Assembly: GCA_003260075.1 (NCBI GenBank)
Contig: QLIY01000643.1
Coordinates: forward strand, 31,757 to 95,756
Direction: 5' to 3'
DNA length: 64,000 nucleotides
DNA from: Phallusia mammillata
Taxonomy: Eukaryota; Chordata; Ascidiacea; Phlebobranchia; Ascidiidae
Positions 1-10,536 of the stretch are shown piece after piece. Every line of letters begins with the position of its first letter. Within the stretch, counting starts at the first letter, position 1. Under the pieces are notes generated by a model. That model was given only the letters and a program-made list of their open reading frames with translations. It searched no databases and had not been told where the DNA came from. The translations under genes and the position numbers were made by a program.

Positions 1-67
1 CATTGGACAACTTTGTTTTTGGCGCTTTAAAGTGATGTCTGATACCCTTTATTTACTTTTCGCATAG

Positions 68-659
68 GTTTAAAACTGAAGAGGAAGTTCTTGCACTGGC
101 CAACGATACCAGATCAGGATTGGCAGGTAAAAACTCTACAAAGGCTTATGTATCATTTGTGACTCTTTGGAAACTCATGCCTTTATTTTTGTTTTGTTAC
201 CTCCCCGTATTTTGAATTATCTTGACCAAATAACAACTCACAACGACCCAGAATGCTTCAATCTGACAACAACGAGTTAATACAGTTCGAGAGCGTTTAG
301 GCATATAGGCTACATCCAGACGTTGTTTTAGCAGAAAAAAATGATTAAAAAATATGATTAAAAAAATATGATTGATTGAGAGAATATAAAAAACACAAAT
401 CTTTCCATGATAACAGTTGGTTTCGCATAACCAAAACCCATTTTTTCCATTGCCAGGTTACTTCTTTTCAAACGACGTGTCCCAGTGCTTTCGCGTTGCT
501 GAAGAAATTGAGGTAGGGATGATTGGAATTAATGAGGGAATATTCAGTACTGCGGAGGCACCGTTTGGTGGCGTAAAAGAGTCGGGTTTGGGGAGAGAAG
601 GCTCGTCAGACGGACTTGACGAATTTATGGAAATCAAATACATGTGCTGGGCTGTGTAA
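68..659 (+). CDS. ALDH5A1: Succinate-semialdehyde dehydrogenase, last two exons (partial)
   Basis: This is the C-terminal end of a mitochondrial NAD-dependent aldehyde dehydrogenase that oxidises succinate semialdehyde to succinate in the GABA shunt. Two exons are visible: 68-126 (after an AG acceptor, ending at a GTAAAA donor) and 457-659 (acceptor TTGCCAG, stop TAA at 657-659). They join in phase through a split Gly codon. The peptide runs from [12 protein letters not shown] through [16 protein letters not shown], then [14 protein letters not shown] and finally [13 protein letters not shown]. The late ALDH motif PFGGVKxSGxGREG and the ending DEY/FxEIKYxC are the SSADH version of the family, which is why ALDH5A1 is chosen over other ALDHs. 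The catalytic Cys and NAD-binding part lie upstream of the window. The last codons are repeated after a C run at 680-689, where the second copy is non-coding junk. The neighbour at 1600-8050 points the opposite way (tail-to-tail). Confidence 0.9.
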
Positions 660-737
660 AGTTGTAATCGTTGTAATCGCCCCCCCCCCTATGGAAATCA
701 AATACATGTGCTGGGCTGTGTAAAGTTGTAATCGTTG
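626..737. repeat. Tandem duplicate across a C10 run
   Basis: The sequence 626-674 (end of the ALDH5A1 reading frame plus 3' UTR) is repeated at 690-737 after ten C residues (680-689). This is the first of about thirty such junctions in the window and is probably an assembly join. Confidence 0.85.
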
Positions 738-1599
738 ACAAACCCATAATTTGCCGTCGTAAGTTTTCGTGTGTATAGTTCGAAAACTTCACAAGTTTGG
801 AGGTTTGAAACAGTATGAACTCCTTAAATCGGTGCTGCTGTCATAGTGTTGCAATGTTCACAACTTTGGCGTTTCGCAAGTCCCTTATGGTCGCTCCTTC
901 TCAGTTTGTGATTTTGTTATTATCAGGTTTAATTACCTTGTTTCAATTTTTTTGTTATAAATGAAATGACAAATATTGTCATTCGTACATCGTGGATGTT
1001 GTTTCAAAAACACAGCAATTAATTTCAATGTGTTTTTTGTTTTGAAAGGTAAGCTATGAGGGCACAGTAAATCATTCGTTTGCTGATAATCTTTTGTATT
1101 ACCAAGTAAGTAAGTCAAAACATAAACAGATGTAAAACTAGGTGAAGTGCATGATTACTTTAATTATTAAAACACTCGGGCTTGTTAAGCTATAAACAAC
1201 AAACGCAACACCATTAAAAAAGTAAGTGACATATTAATTAGTGCAGTGTTTCTCAACCACGAGCCCACAGACTTTTATATGGAGTCTTGGCGTGGTTGTG
1301 CTGAGGCAAGGATATTTTGACATCAAAAAATGTCAAAAAACAGTAAGTTAGACAAAATAGCAAATCAGTTTTTACTATCCAATATGGCCAATCTCATCAC
1401 CGGCTGCACTGATGAGACATTACGTATCGAAACAGTGTGCACTCTCTGCAGTTTATCTGGCTCTTCCCCTTATTGTTTCTCATTCATTCTTCGGCAAATA
1501 ACAAAAATGTCAATTAACAGTTACCTAAGAATTAAAACTACTTTAAAAAAAGAATCAAAACTATTTTGAAAAAAAAAATTGAAACTATTTTGAAGAAAT
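660..1599. other. Intergenic, ALDH5A1 / P450 tail-to-tail
   Basis: No gene was recognised. The stretch should hold the two 3' UTRs. At about 1241-1257 there is a lone hAT-like end (CAGTGTTTCTCAACCA) without a matching partner. The rest is AT-rich and unremarkable. Confidence 0.5.
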
Positions 1600-1679
1600 T
1601 CAATTTCTTGGGACAGCTTTTAAGTGAAAATTCTTTTTTGGCCGCATTGCTCCTTTGAATGTTACTTCCATTGGTGCAC

Positions 1680-1761
<82 letters not shown>

Positions 1762-4700
1762 AAAAATAGCTTAACAGGACTTAGTCTCACTTTTACAAAT
1801 TGATAAAAAACATTAGTTTACATATTATTTTTTTAATTCATACTGATTATATTAGTGCAACTATAAGTTTTTTTCGTTGATTGTTGGTCACAAGATAGGT
1901 AATCAAAAAAATCTTTAATCAGTCTACTAAGTCATTAAAGTGTTACCAACCGGTGTGTCCGATGCAACTTCAAATGAAAATTCATTAAGCAGTTTGCACA
2001 TTGCGACGCGAATTTCCAACAAAGCCAATCTCATTCCAACACAATTTCTGGGTCCAGCTCCAAAAGGTTGAAAAACCATTGGGTCAATTTTACTCATATC
2101 CTCCATTCTACACAAAAACAAATGTTCTGTTTAATGCAAATTACCTATCAGTGGGGTTAATACATTTATTAATTTGCTGGTTTTGTTTTTAAAAGTAAGA
2201 ATGCAAGGAAGTAATAAGGAAATTGAATCATTTGCCGGGGCATGGGTTGAGTAAGGTTTACTTTTGGTCAAAAAAATCTTAGTAAAAGAAAACATATTGA
2301 CACAATAGCACTTACTATAACCCAGCCAGCAATAGTTGTGCAACGTTACAACTTATGGAAGCAAAAAAAAGGGCACAATTGATGTGTAATGACAGAATGC
2401 GCTGCAGCTACACTCTATGCTACATGGTAAAACATTGTGTGTTTGTTTGACTGTACACTGTCACCCCCCCCCCCCTCATCAGAATCCATGCAATTGTTAG
2501 TTACGCTGTCAAAAAAACTAACTTTGAAATCTAGCTTTAGAAATCTTTTTTTTAGAAGACAGAAGAGATACATTTTTTAACCTTATTTCAGTGTTGTATC
2601 TTAACCCCCCCCCCCCCAGCCAGCAATAGTTGTGCAACGTTACAACTTATGGAAGCAAAAAAAGGGCACAATTGATGTGTAATGACGGAATGCGCTGCAG
2701 CTACACCCTATGCTACATGGTAAAACATTGTGTGTTTGTTTGTCTGTACACTGTCATTTTTTTTTTCAAAATGTACAAAATTTAGCCATTTAAAGGGACA
2801 GAAACCTCATCAGAATCCATGCAATTGTTAGTTACGCTGTCAAAAAAACTAAATTTGAAATCGTCAACTAGCTTTAGAAATCTTTTTTTTAGAAGAGAGG
2901 CAGAAGAGAGACATTTTTTAACGTTATCTCGTGTTGTATCTTAATTATAAATATGACTGAGTTTGGAATATTTTTTCTGTACCTCTCTGGTTTAAAAAGT
3001 TTAGGTTCATCCCAGTATTCCTCGTCATAACTCATCCCATACACTGGAACCTTTACCATCACACCCTTGGGAATATGAACACCATCAACATTAAAATCCT
3101 TTGCTGCATAACGTGAATTTCTGAAAATAAAAACACTTCATACAGTATTTTTTAATGCTGTGGCATAATGGTATTTGTTCTGTATTAATGTTTCAACAAG
3201 TTTGAAACACAACAATATTTTTCACAAATCATTTTTTCTGATATGTTTACTCAAAGTTGTCAAAATAAATAAACAAAGTAATGTTAAATTCATATTTTAA
3301 AATCTTGAAATCTAAACCTGTAATAAGAGTTTGACTGAATAATTTAGGAATGTTATTCAGTTTCTAACTTAGAGCATTTCTGCAAGCAATTTAATGCCAA
3401 AAGTAATCCAGAATTATCTACACAAAACCATAATACTGTTATTCTTTATTAAATTTATATGTTACCTTGGAAGTGGTCCATACAATCTTAGAGATTCGTT
3501 AATGCACTGGTTCAAATATTTCATTCCATTTACAGCCTCATATGTAAATGAACCCTACAATTAATTTAAAACAATGAAATTGTTATTATTATGACAGACT
3601 AATTTAACAAAAAACTTTTTTTAATGTAAAAGTGTGAACAATTCAGTATTTGTTAAATTTTAAAACACACACACATAAAACAATGTTACTAAGATTGTTT
3701 TACTATATTTCAAAGTGCAAAAATACTAAACTTAAACAAAAACTCTGTAATAGCTGAATATTAAATGAAAAAAACAACTTAAAAAATTGCCGAACTAACT
3801 TTGACATGACAAAATTTAATTCAGTACATTTGTATAATCTTTGCTTTACCAGATTTTTTTGGTATTTTTCAGCAAACTTACATATTCCTCAAGTGCTTGT
3901 TGTATTTCCTCGTACAGTTTTTCCTGAACATCCATGTGTCGAGCCAAGTTGAATGCAAGAAACATCATTGCATTGCCAGTTGTTTCAAACCCAGCTAACA
4001 TCATAATCAGACTGTTTCCAACTATTTCTTGTCTGGACATTCCTGTGTGCAAAAGTACGTTGTATCATTCATAATCATATATTAAACAAAAATAATAAAA
4101 TTTTGTTATATAGCTTACAAGAGTTTCCAAAACAAAAAAAAGTAGTTTTTTAGATTTAGATTAGATTATAATTAGGCAAATCTGCTTAATTGCATAAGAA
4201 TCATAAATTCCCTTCAAACCTATTTCCAAAAAAAATTATCTTTTGAAGTAATTTTATCAAAAACATAGCTGCCAGAGTACTAAAGAATACTTTCAGTTAG
4301 TTCCACAAAAAAAGTTTGGCATGTTGGGTGTGTGACGAACCATACTTATTTGTATCACTTTTAATGTACCTACTGTTATATCTATAGTACAAGAAAACAG
4401 CTAAATATTGAATTTATGTGTTTACCTTTGGCTGAATCTTGAGTAATTTTACTTTCTGGCACTTCAGCCTCCAACATCAACTGAAGAAGATCTGTTCTCT
4501 GTTCAAGGTAAAATTAAAGCTTGAATCGAAACATACAAAAAAGTATTGTATAAAGCAGTGAAAACTTTAAAGCAGTGGTTCCCAACTGGGTAGAAATTTT
4601 GAAACTTGAGGGAAGAAAAAATCTGTTTCATAACTATACACTTAAGCTCTGGGAATATGACATGTCAAGTTGGTTAAAAACTCAATTTCAATGATCTATG

Positions 4701-7700
4701 GTTTGGCATCTCATGTAGTGGATTACAAAGAAATAAAAATATTTTGAATTGTTAAGTGAGGAATATACCAAAAATGGTTGGGAACCAATGTCTTAAACCA
4801 GTGGTTCTCAACCAGGGCCCATGCTGTATTCTGGGGGCCACGGGTGTAGATTCACCAGAAACACCCACTAAAATATATTTCCTTTTTACTTTTATTCCGT
4901 AATTTAATTGACTATTTAATATACTATTTGTCTATATTGAGGTTTTTTATGATATTGGATTCTTGTTTATTCTATTCGACCTGTTTAAAGTCGAAATTAG
5001 TACCGAATTCCAACATGAGATTGCCATTTACATTTTTTAAGGGGGCCACAGGTCCTACAGGGTTACTTGAAGGGGGCCATGAGGTCCAAAAGTTACTTTT
5101 AGGAGGCCACGGTCCACACAAGGTTGAGAACCACTGTCATAAACCCATCCAAAAAATATGAAGTAAATACAATTGTGCGTATTTTTAAACTGTTTTAATT
5201 AAAAACACTAATATCTGTCTGACAAAATACGAAGCACAGTAGCTTCATGTCCCGAATCAACATTGTTGAACAAGACTACCTTTCAAATAAAAAATAATTT
5301 GTACCAACTTACAGATTTCAGGTTACTTGTTTCCCTTCTTTTGATCACCATATCAACCAGAGAAGAAAAATACCGAACACATTCTTTATTGAACAAAGTA
5401 ACCCCCAATTTTGCTGCAATTGTTTCTGTCCATGGAAACATGTCTGAAAATAATTGAATTACCAACAAAAAATTGCAGGCAAAGTCCAGTCAAAATTGTT
5501 TACTTACAAAACAGTAGAAATATTGGACTTCCTGAAATGGTAAAGTCGAAAAACTTCATTGCCATTTTCTTGGTTTCAATTGACTCTGTGTTGTCCTGCA
5601 TTAAAAAAGTGAGATCAAAAAACTGCTTGATCTACGTTCACAAAAACTTACCTTTCCATATAGGTTAGTGCTAAAAGCAGATGCACAAATCACATCCAAT
5701 GAAAGAGAACCAAATATACTGAAAAGCAATAGCAGTAAAAAGTTACAGCAATGATGTAAAAATGTTTATGGTCTGTGAATAGTAGCAAGGCTAATAATAA
5801 AGGCCATTTTAAACTTGGGAATATAAAAAAGCTGTCTGGTATTACTAATGGGTTTACCAAAAGCACTTGAACCAATTGGGCAACATAAACAGCATTTTGG
5901 TAATAAACACAAGTGAGAAAACACATCCAAAGACTCCATGCTATGCTACCCCAGTGTTTCTGAACCATGTCAAGTTTTAGACTAGAGGTTCTTAAACTTT
6001 TTACCCCACCACCCTTTTTAACACTAGACTTCTTTAACAAAAACTTTCGGCATGTTGCTTACAAACCTATTCTGATGTACTGTATGTCTACCTTGAATAC
6101 CAATACCAATTTACAAAATGCCCAAAGGTGGGGTGTGCTAACAAGTTTAGGAAGCTCAAATTGAGACAAATGAAAATGCTATATAGGTGAGGTGAATGAT
6201 GTAGTATGGCCACATTTACTTACTCTTTAGTTTGGAATTCTCCGTCGTCTTCTTTTACATGTTTTCTTAGTTTTTCCACAGTATGTTCCACACAGTTATC
6301 AATAATTCCCATCATTTGCTTTAACTTAGCAGCAGAGAATGTCGGAGACAGAGTGTTTCTGCAAACAATAATGGTCAGTGTAAATTTCTTTTGAAAACAA
6401 CTTTAACTTTTCTTATTCAAGTTTTAATTTAATTTGGATGATAAACTACAAACTTTACTGTTTTGAATCATACAAAGTACAAATAATACCACTATAGCAA
6501 GTTATTTATTACTGTGTTTAAATCAGTGGTCCTTAACCTTTTTATCCTGATCGAACCACTATGATACTTTTCCGTTATTGGTCAAACCCCAACAAGATTC
6601 ATCCTAGGTTTCTAACTTATTTTGTGCTTTTGACCATATGCTTTTGCTGCCATCAAAGAGTTGTTGTTTTGCTCCTTTCGAACAATGCACAGTGTTCTTT
6701 GTTACATCAAATATAACCTAGTTACAACCTTCCAATGTTTTGCCATCTAGCAAATAAAAATCGCTATTTTAGAAACTATATACAACTATAGTTTGATTAA
6801 AACGTTTGCCGAGTATTTGTACTTTCCAAAGAATTCGTCGTACCCCTGATTCAGCGTTGCCGAACCCCTTTGGTTCGATCAAACCCTGGTTAAGAACCAC
6901 TGGTTTAAATCAACAAATTTGTTTTTTAGGGCGTAATATACCATGGCCTGATTCAATACCTGATTCGTCTCCATTCTTGACCTCCAACCAGATTTACCCC
7001 AGAATTTAACTCTGGACCATTGACTTTGGTAAAAATTTTCTGCACATAAACAGATTAGTTGAAAAAAAATAGTAAATTTGTTTATCAATCTGTATACTTT
7101 AGTTTGTTCAGTTATAAAATACCTACTTGACGAATGGGAAATGTTTCAAAATCTTTAATGAAGATGTGTTTCAGTATCTTTGGATCTCCCACAGTTATTT
7201 GTGGAATAAGACCATTGTAATTCCTGCAACACAATCAATGTATGTTGTTTACTTGTAGAAATAAAGATTTTGTGATCCAAACAGTGTTGTTAAAGAATAG
7301 TTGCTTTTTGAAAACATGATTGCATTCGTTAGTAACTAATAACAAAGGTGGCAGACATCTAAAAGTCTTAAACTTTACTGCTACAATATAATTTATATCT
7401 TGTCAGAACTGCAAAATATATTACCCATAAATATATCCAAACTTTTTCTTGTTAATCGCGTCCATTTTGAAAATCTAAAAAAATAAAAGCAATTTTCAAT
7501 GAAAAAGATTTCATTCAAAAATTTTTTTGAAATCTTCACAATTCTTACATTATCTGGGTCTTTCAGAATTGTCCCGAGATTTCCAAGGCCCCGAATGCTT
7601 GGGGGATCATGGGGAATTCCAAGTTTGCGTAAAACCTGCCATTTCTGATTGATGTAGTACCTGAAATAAAGAAACCAGATAGGTGTTTTTATCTGCTTAT

Positions 7701-8050
7701 TTAACTGTTTTTTGAACATGCCATTTAAAACGGGAATTTGTTTACTATCATCAATCGGTAATTTAGTTGGGTTCTGCTTTGTTAAAAAACAACAACAAAT
7801 GTTTCTGCAAGTATCATCATAATCAGACCCACACTTAATCAATTTCAAATTGGCATGCCAAAACCTGAAAAATGAAAGTAACAACTAACAAAACCGGTTC
7901 ATTTTATTCACTCTCTTTCTGACAAAAAGGCACACAAATGGATTTTGTCCAACCAACGACAATGTGCGCACAGACTTACCTTATTAGCAGAACAACTGTG
8001 ATGCAAAGCAATAAAGTTTCCCAAGAAAACATGCAGCTTAATAACGACAT
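1600..8050 (-). CDS. Cytochrome P450, CYP3 clan (CYP3A/CYP5A-like)
   Basis: A membrane-bound haem monooxygenase of the endoplasmic reticulum; the substrate is unknown. Fifteen exons: 8050-7980, 7660-7549, 7474-7425, 7223-7127, 7039-6960, 6358-6224, 5718-5652, 5595-5508, 5443-5313, 4498-4426, 4042-3882, 3554-3466, 3120-2983, 2107-1947, 1678-1600. Together they give 1532 nt, one short of 511 codons. The start MSLLSCMFSWETLLL begins a hydrophobic anchor. Visible landmarks are LGIP plus a Pro-rich hinge (exon 2), WRRIRNTLSPTF (helix C), the I-helix AGFETT (exon 11), the ExxR motif in NESLR (exon 12), FKPER (exon 13), and the haem loop FGAGPRNCVG with ligand Cys near residue 453. The C terminus ends LKAVPRN. 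All exon phases agree except the last junction. The final exon abuts the C79 run at 1681-1759, and its acceptor looks damaged by one base. Motif order and length fit CYP3A or thromboxane synthase relatives; the exact subfamily cannot be told by eye. Confidence 0.92.
1681..1759. repeat. C79 homopolymer abutting the last P450 exon
   Basis: Seventy-nine uninterrupted C residues lie where the polypyrimidine tract and acceptor of the last P450 intron should be. On the gene strand the tract reads as poly-G, which is not a plausible acceptor context. No duplicate flank was recognised here. Confidence 0.9.
2321..2970. repeat. Duplicated P450 intron segment with C12 and C13 runs
   Basis: Segment X (about 2331-2463), then C12 (2464-2475), then segment Y (2476-2604), then C13 (2605-2617), followed by X' and Y' again in one continuous piece from 2618, with about 45 nt between them that are missing at the first run. 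Copies differ by scattered substitutions. X belongs to an interspersed family also seen at about 20908-21012. Confidence 0.85.
4573..4790. mobile_element. hAT-like MITE in P450 intron 10 (element 1)
   Basis: The left end CAGTGGTTCCCAAC is matched by the inverted right end GTTGGGAACCAATG. It is about 218 bp long with no coding capacity. The flanking 8 bp (CTTTAAAG / TCTTAAAC) are only partly alike, so this copy is older or its target duplication has decayed. Confidence 0.6.
4799..5136. mobile_element. hAT-like MITE in P450 intron 10 (element 2)
   Basis: The ends CAGTGGTTCTCAACC and GGTTGAGAACCACTG are perfect inverted repeats. The flanks TCTTAAAC and TCATAAAC match at seven of eight bases, as expected for an 8-bp hAT target duplication. 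Internal GGGGGCCA/GGCCACGG motifs recur. It lies directly beside element 1 and shares its right flank. Confidence 0.8.
5967..6040. mobile_element. hAT-like end fragment in P450 intron 6
   Basis: The stretch AGAGGTTCTTAAACTTTTTACCCC resembles one end of the local hAT-like elements, split here as AGAGGTTCTTAAAC plus a Cys-free AT tail. No partner end or target duplication was found, so this is a decayed fragment. Confidence 0.35.
6524..6902. mobile_element. hAT-like MITE in P450 intron 5
   Basis: Inverted ends CAGTGGTCCTTAACC / GGTTAAGAACCACTG are flanked on both sides by the identical 8-bp duplication GTTTAAAT (6516-6523 and 6903-6910). It is 379 bp long with no transposase reading frame. Confidence 0.88.
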
Positions 8051-10536
8051 TTTTATCTAGCAATAGGAAACTAAAAGCAATTTTCTTAGTAGTAGTATAT
8101 AAGTAAAGCAATAAGTTTTTCTCCACTTTTTGCGAATGATTCGAGTTTCCTTACAACCGGCTTTATATACGTTGCTGGGATGCACGTCACGCCGCCACTA
8201 TGAGCTAACGACAGCCACAAAATTCTCAACACTTCGCTGTTTCAAGACAAACACGCAACCACTGATTTGGCTTTCGCAGTGTTGCGCAATCTGCCGGCAA
8301 TGTTCAACTCCTCTCTGCTTTCCTCAAATCAGTTTTATCCTTGTAACAAAGTCAATTTGTTTTTGTTTTTAAATTGTTCAACGTAAAAACATTTTGTTTT
8401 ATTCGACGAAACGTAAACAAACGCCAAAGCCGATATGTTGATCCCATGTGTCACGTGATTTGTGACGTCAAAAACCACGGAAACGATAATTGCGGGGAGT
8501 TCCCTATTTGGTAACAGCCAACAAAAATAGGAATGTATTTACACCAGGGGTTCTTAAACTTTTTCGGTCGCGCCCCACTTTACACTAATTATTTATTCTC
8601 ACGCCCCTCCAAAAAAACGTTAGCACTAATGATGCTTGTCTTGTTTTTCGGAAACAACATACATGGTAGGTTCGCTTTAACCTACTGTCAAGTTAATTCC
8701 GAACGTTAGAAAAAGCCACTTCAACACTGATAAGTTGCGAAAAAAAAATTTTTTTGCGAGCACACAGAGCCACGTTGCCAGTANGCCACTAACTACATTA
8801 AAAAACAAAATTGTAATAAATAGGAAACAGATATACAGTGTAGCAAAGTGAAAGAGGCAACTGTGCTATATTGCTTTGTGTGGAAACAATGGCCTACAAT
8901 GATGCAACAATGTACAAAATATGACGCAACAATCGCAATTGCTGATTTTAAAAATGATCTCGCTCATTTAAACGCTGCATATACCACCAATAGAGAATGA
9001 TTGTACCATGTAAATTCACCGGTCTAACAGGATATTCCGCCTAAGTAAAACACATAACTTCTAAAAATTATTTCGCGGGCCGCACAAAAACCCTTGGAGG
9101 GCCGCATTTGGCCCGCGGGCCGCGTGTTTGAGACCCCTGCTTTAAACAATAAGTTCGAAATCAGCGCCAACATAATTCCAATGCATTAATTTACAATTGT
9201 TTGGAAGTGAAAACTTTGCTGCCAGATTGTTCTGCGCCCCCCTTGCGAACCTTTCACGCCCCCCAGTTTAAGAACCCCTGATTTACACAATACAATCCTT
9301 TGCCTGAAGTTTGTTGTACCCTCATATTCTCACAATTCTGTTAAAAATGGGCTAGCATTGGATGCAAAATAAACTCATATAGCAAAGATAATGTTTGTTA
9401 ACATAATTTTTTTTACAAAAGTATCAACTATTTACACAAGAAAACAAATTTTCCTTGTGCATGTTTGTCACAGTTTTAATAAAATGTGCACTACAATTGC
9501 AGAAATAATTATAAACCTGAAGTAACACATGTAGTAACTGCCATAACTTGGCATGTACAATTATTTTGCAAATGCAATACAAGCCAAAAACAAAAACAGT
9601 TAATTTTGCATTAAAAAACCACCAGTAGAAAATATGTTTGTTTAAACATCTTTCAGATGGACGATGGCCTTACTGATTTTTATGTTCTTTTAGGCAAATA
9701 GATTTTACACAGGATCAAATAATTTAAAAAAAATGCTCTACAGTGTTTATAGTTTGCACAGGACTTAAACAACACAAACTTGTTTACTGGCAAAAATAAA
9801 AAAATCAGTTTACATTTTTTAATGCCTATATTGTAGTTTTACCACAAAATCTTTTTTTGTGTCTATATTTTAGTTTTACCTCAAAATAAGTGTATTGTAA
9901 ACTATGTCGTACCAAAACCGTTTTGATTTTTTTATGAAGAAGAAATTGCATTTTTTCCACATGAAATAACATATAAACCAGACATTACTGCAGTGTATAC
10001 CTGTTGTTAACAGAGACTAGTTAATATTTAACTTTATAGCAACTTCTGGCTTTTTGTCCAAAGCAAACCTTTGAGTCATAAGTCAGTAGGCAAATATTTG
10101 TTCAGTTGAAGACGGAAAATTTTTCCACACTTAGCGGACAATAGGTTGGCCTAAATTCATCTGCAGTGTGGACCTTAAAGTTTAGATTAGATGTCAAATA
10201 GTTCAAAAAAAGTAACTTAGTTAAAAAAGATAAATAGATCCAGTTAAAAACTATTTAATGCCAGATGGTAAAAGTTTTTATCAACTTCTTTGTACCAAAT
10301 AAATGAATGAAATTTTTTTTTCTTAGGTAAAAGAAAATACTTTTCAATAAATTCTACTTGTGAAAATGCTTAGGCCTTTTGATATTTTGGTACACAAAAC
10401 TAATACACTGTTGTCACAAACATACATAATATCATTAAATTTTTGTTTTATTCAAGTGATTTTTTTGTATCTTGGTGCTAAAAATCATTTAACTAATTTG
10501 TGGTGCGTTTTGCGTAGTTTTCTTGAATTTAGAAAA
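8051..10536. other. Intergenic between divergent P450 and collectrin-like genes
   Basis: Both flanking genes are transcribed outward, so their promoters should lie here. The stretch holds the 736-bp transposon at 8545-9280 and one unresolved base at 8784. No TATA box or other element could be assigned with confidence. The part from 9290 to 10530 is AT-rich with nothing recognised. Confidence 0.5.
8545..9280. mobile_element. hAT-like element, 736 bp, with a second element end inside
   Basis: Inverted ends CAGGGGTTCTTAAAC / GTTTAAGAACCCCTG are flanked by the perfect 8-bp duplication ATTTACAC (8537-8544 and 9281-9288). Near 9105-9139 an internal end (GGGCCGCG...TTTGAGACCCCTG) of a different hAT-like family suggests a nested insertion whose left end was not found. 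An N at 8784 marks an assembly join. Confidence 0.85.

Noticed and set aside
5690..6040. A 116-codon minus-strand frame in P450 intron 6
   Set aside because: It overlaps a true P450 exon in another frame and a transposon fragment.
7393..7884. A 163-codon minus-strand frame as an alternative P450 N terminus
   Set aside because: It runs through two P450 exons but in the wrong frame for one of them and across clear splice sites; the exon at 7980-8050 gives the correct membrane anchor and phase.
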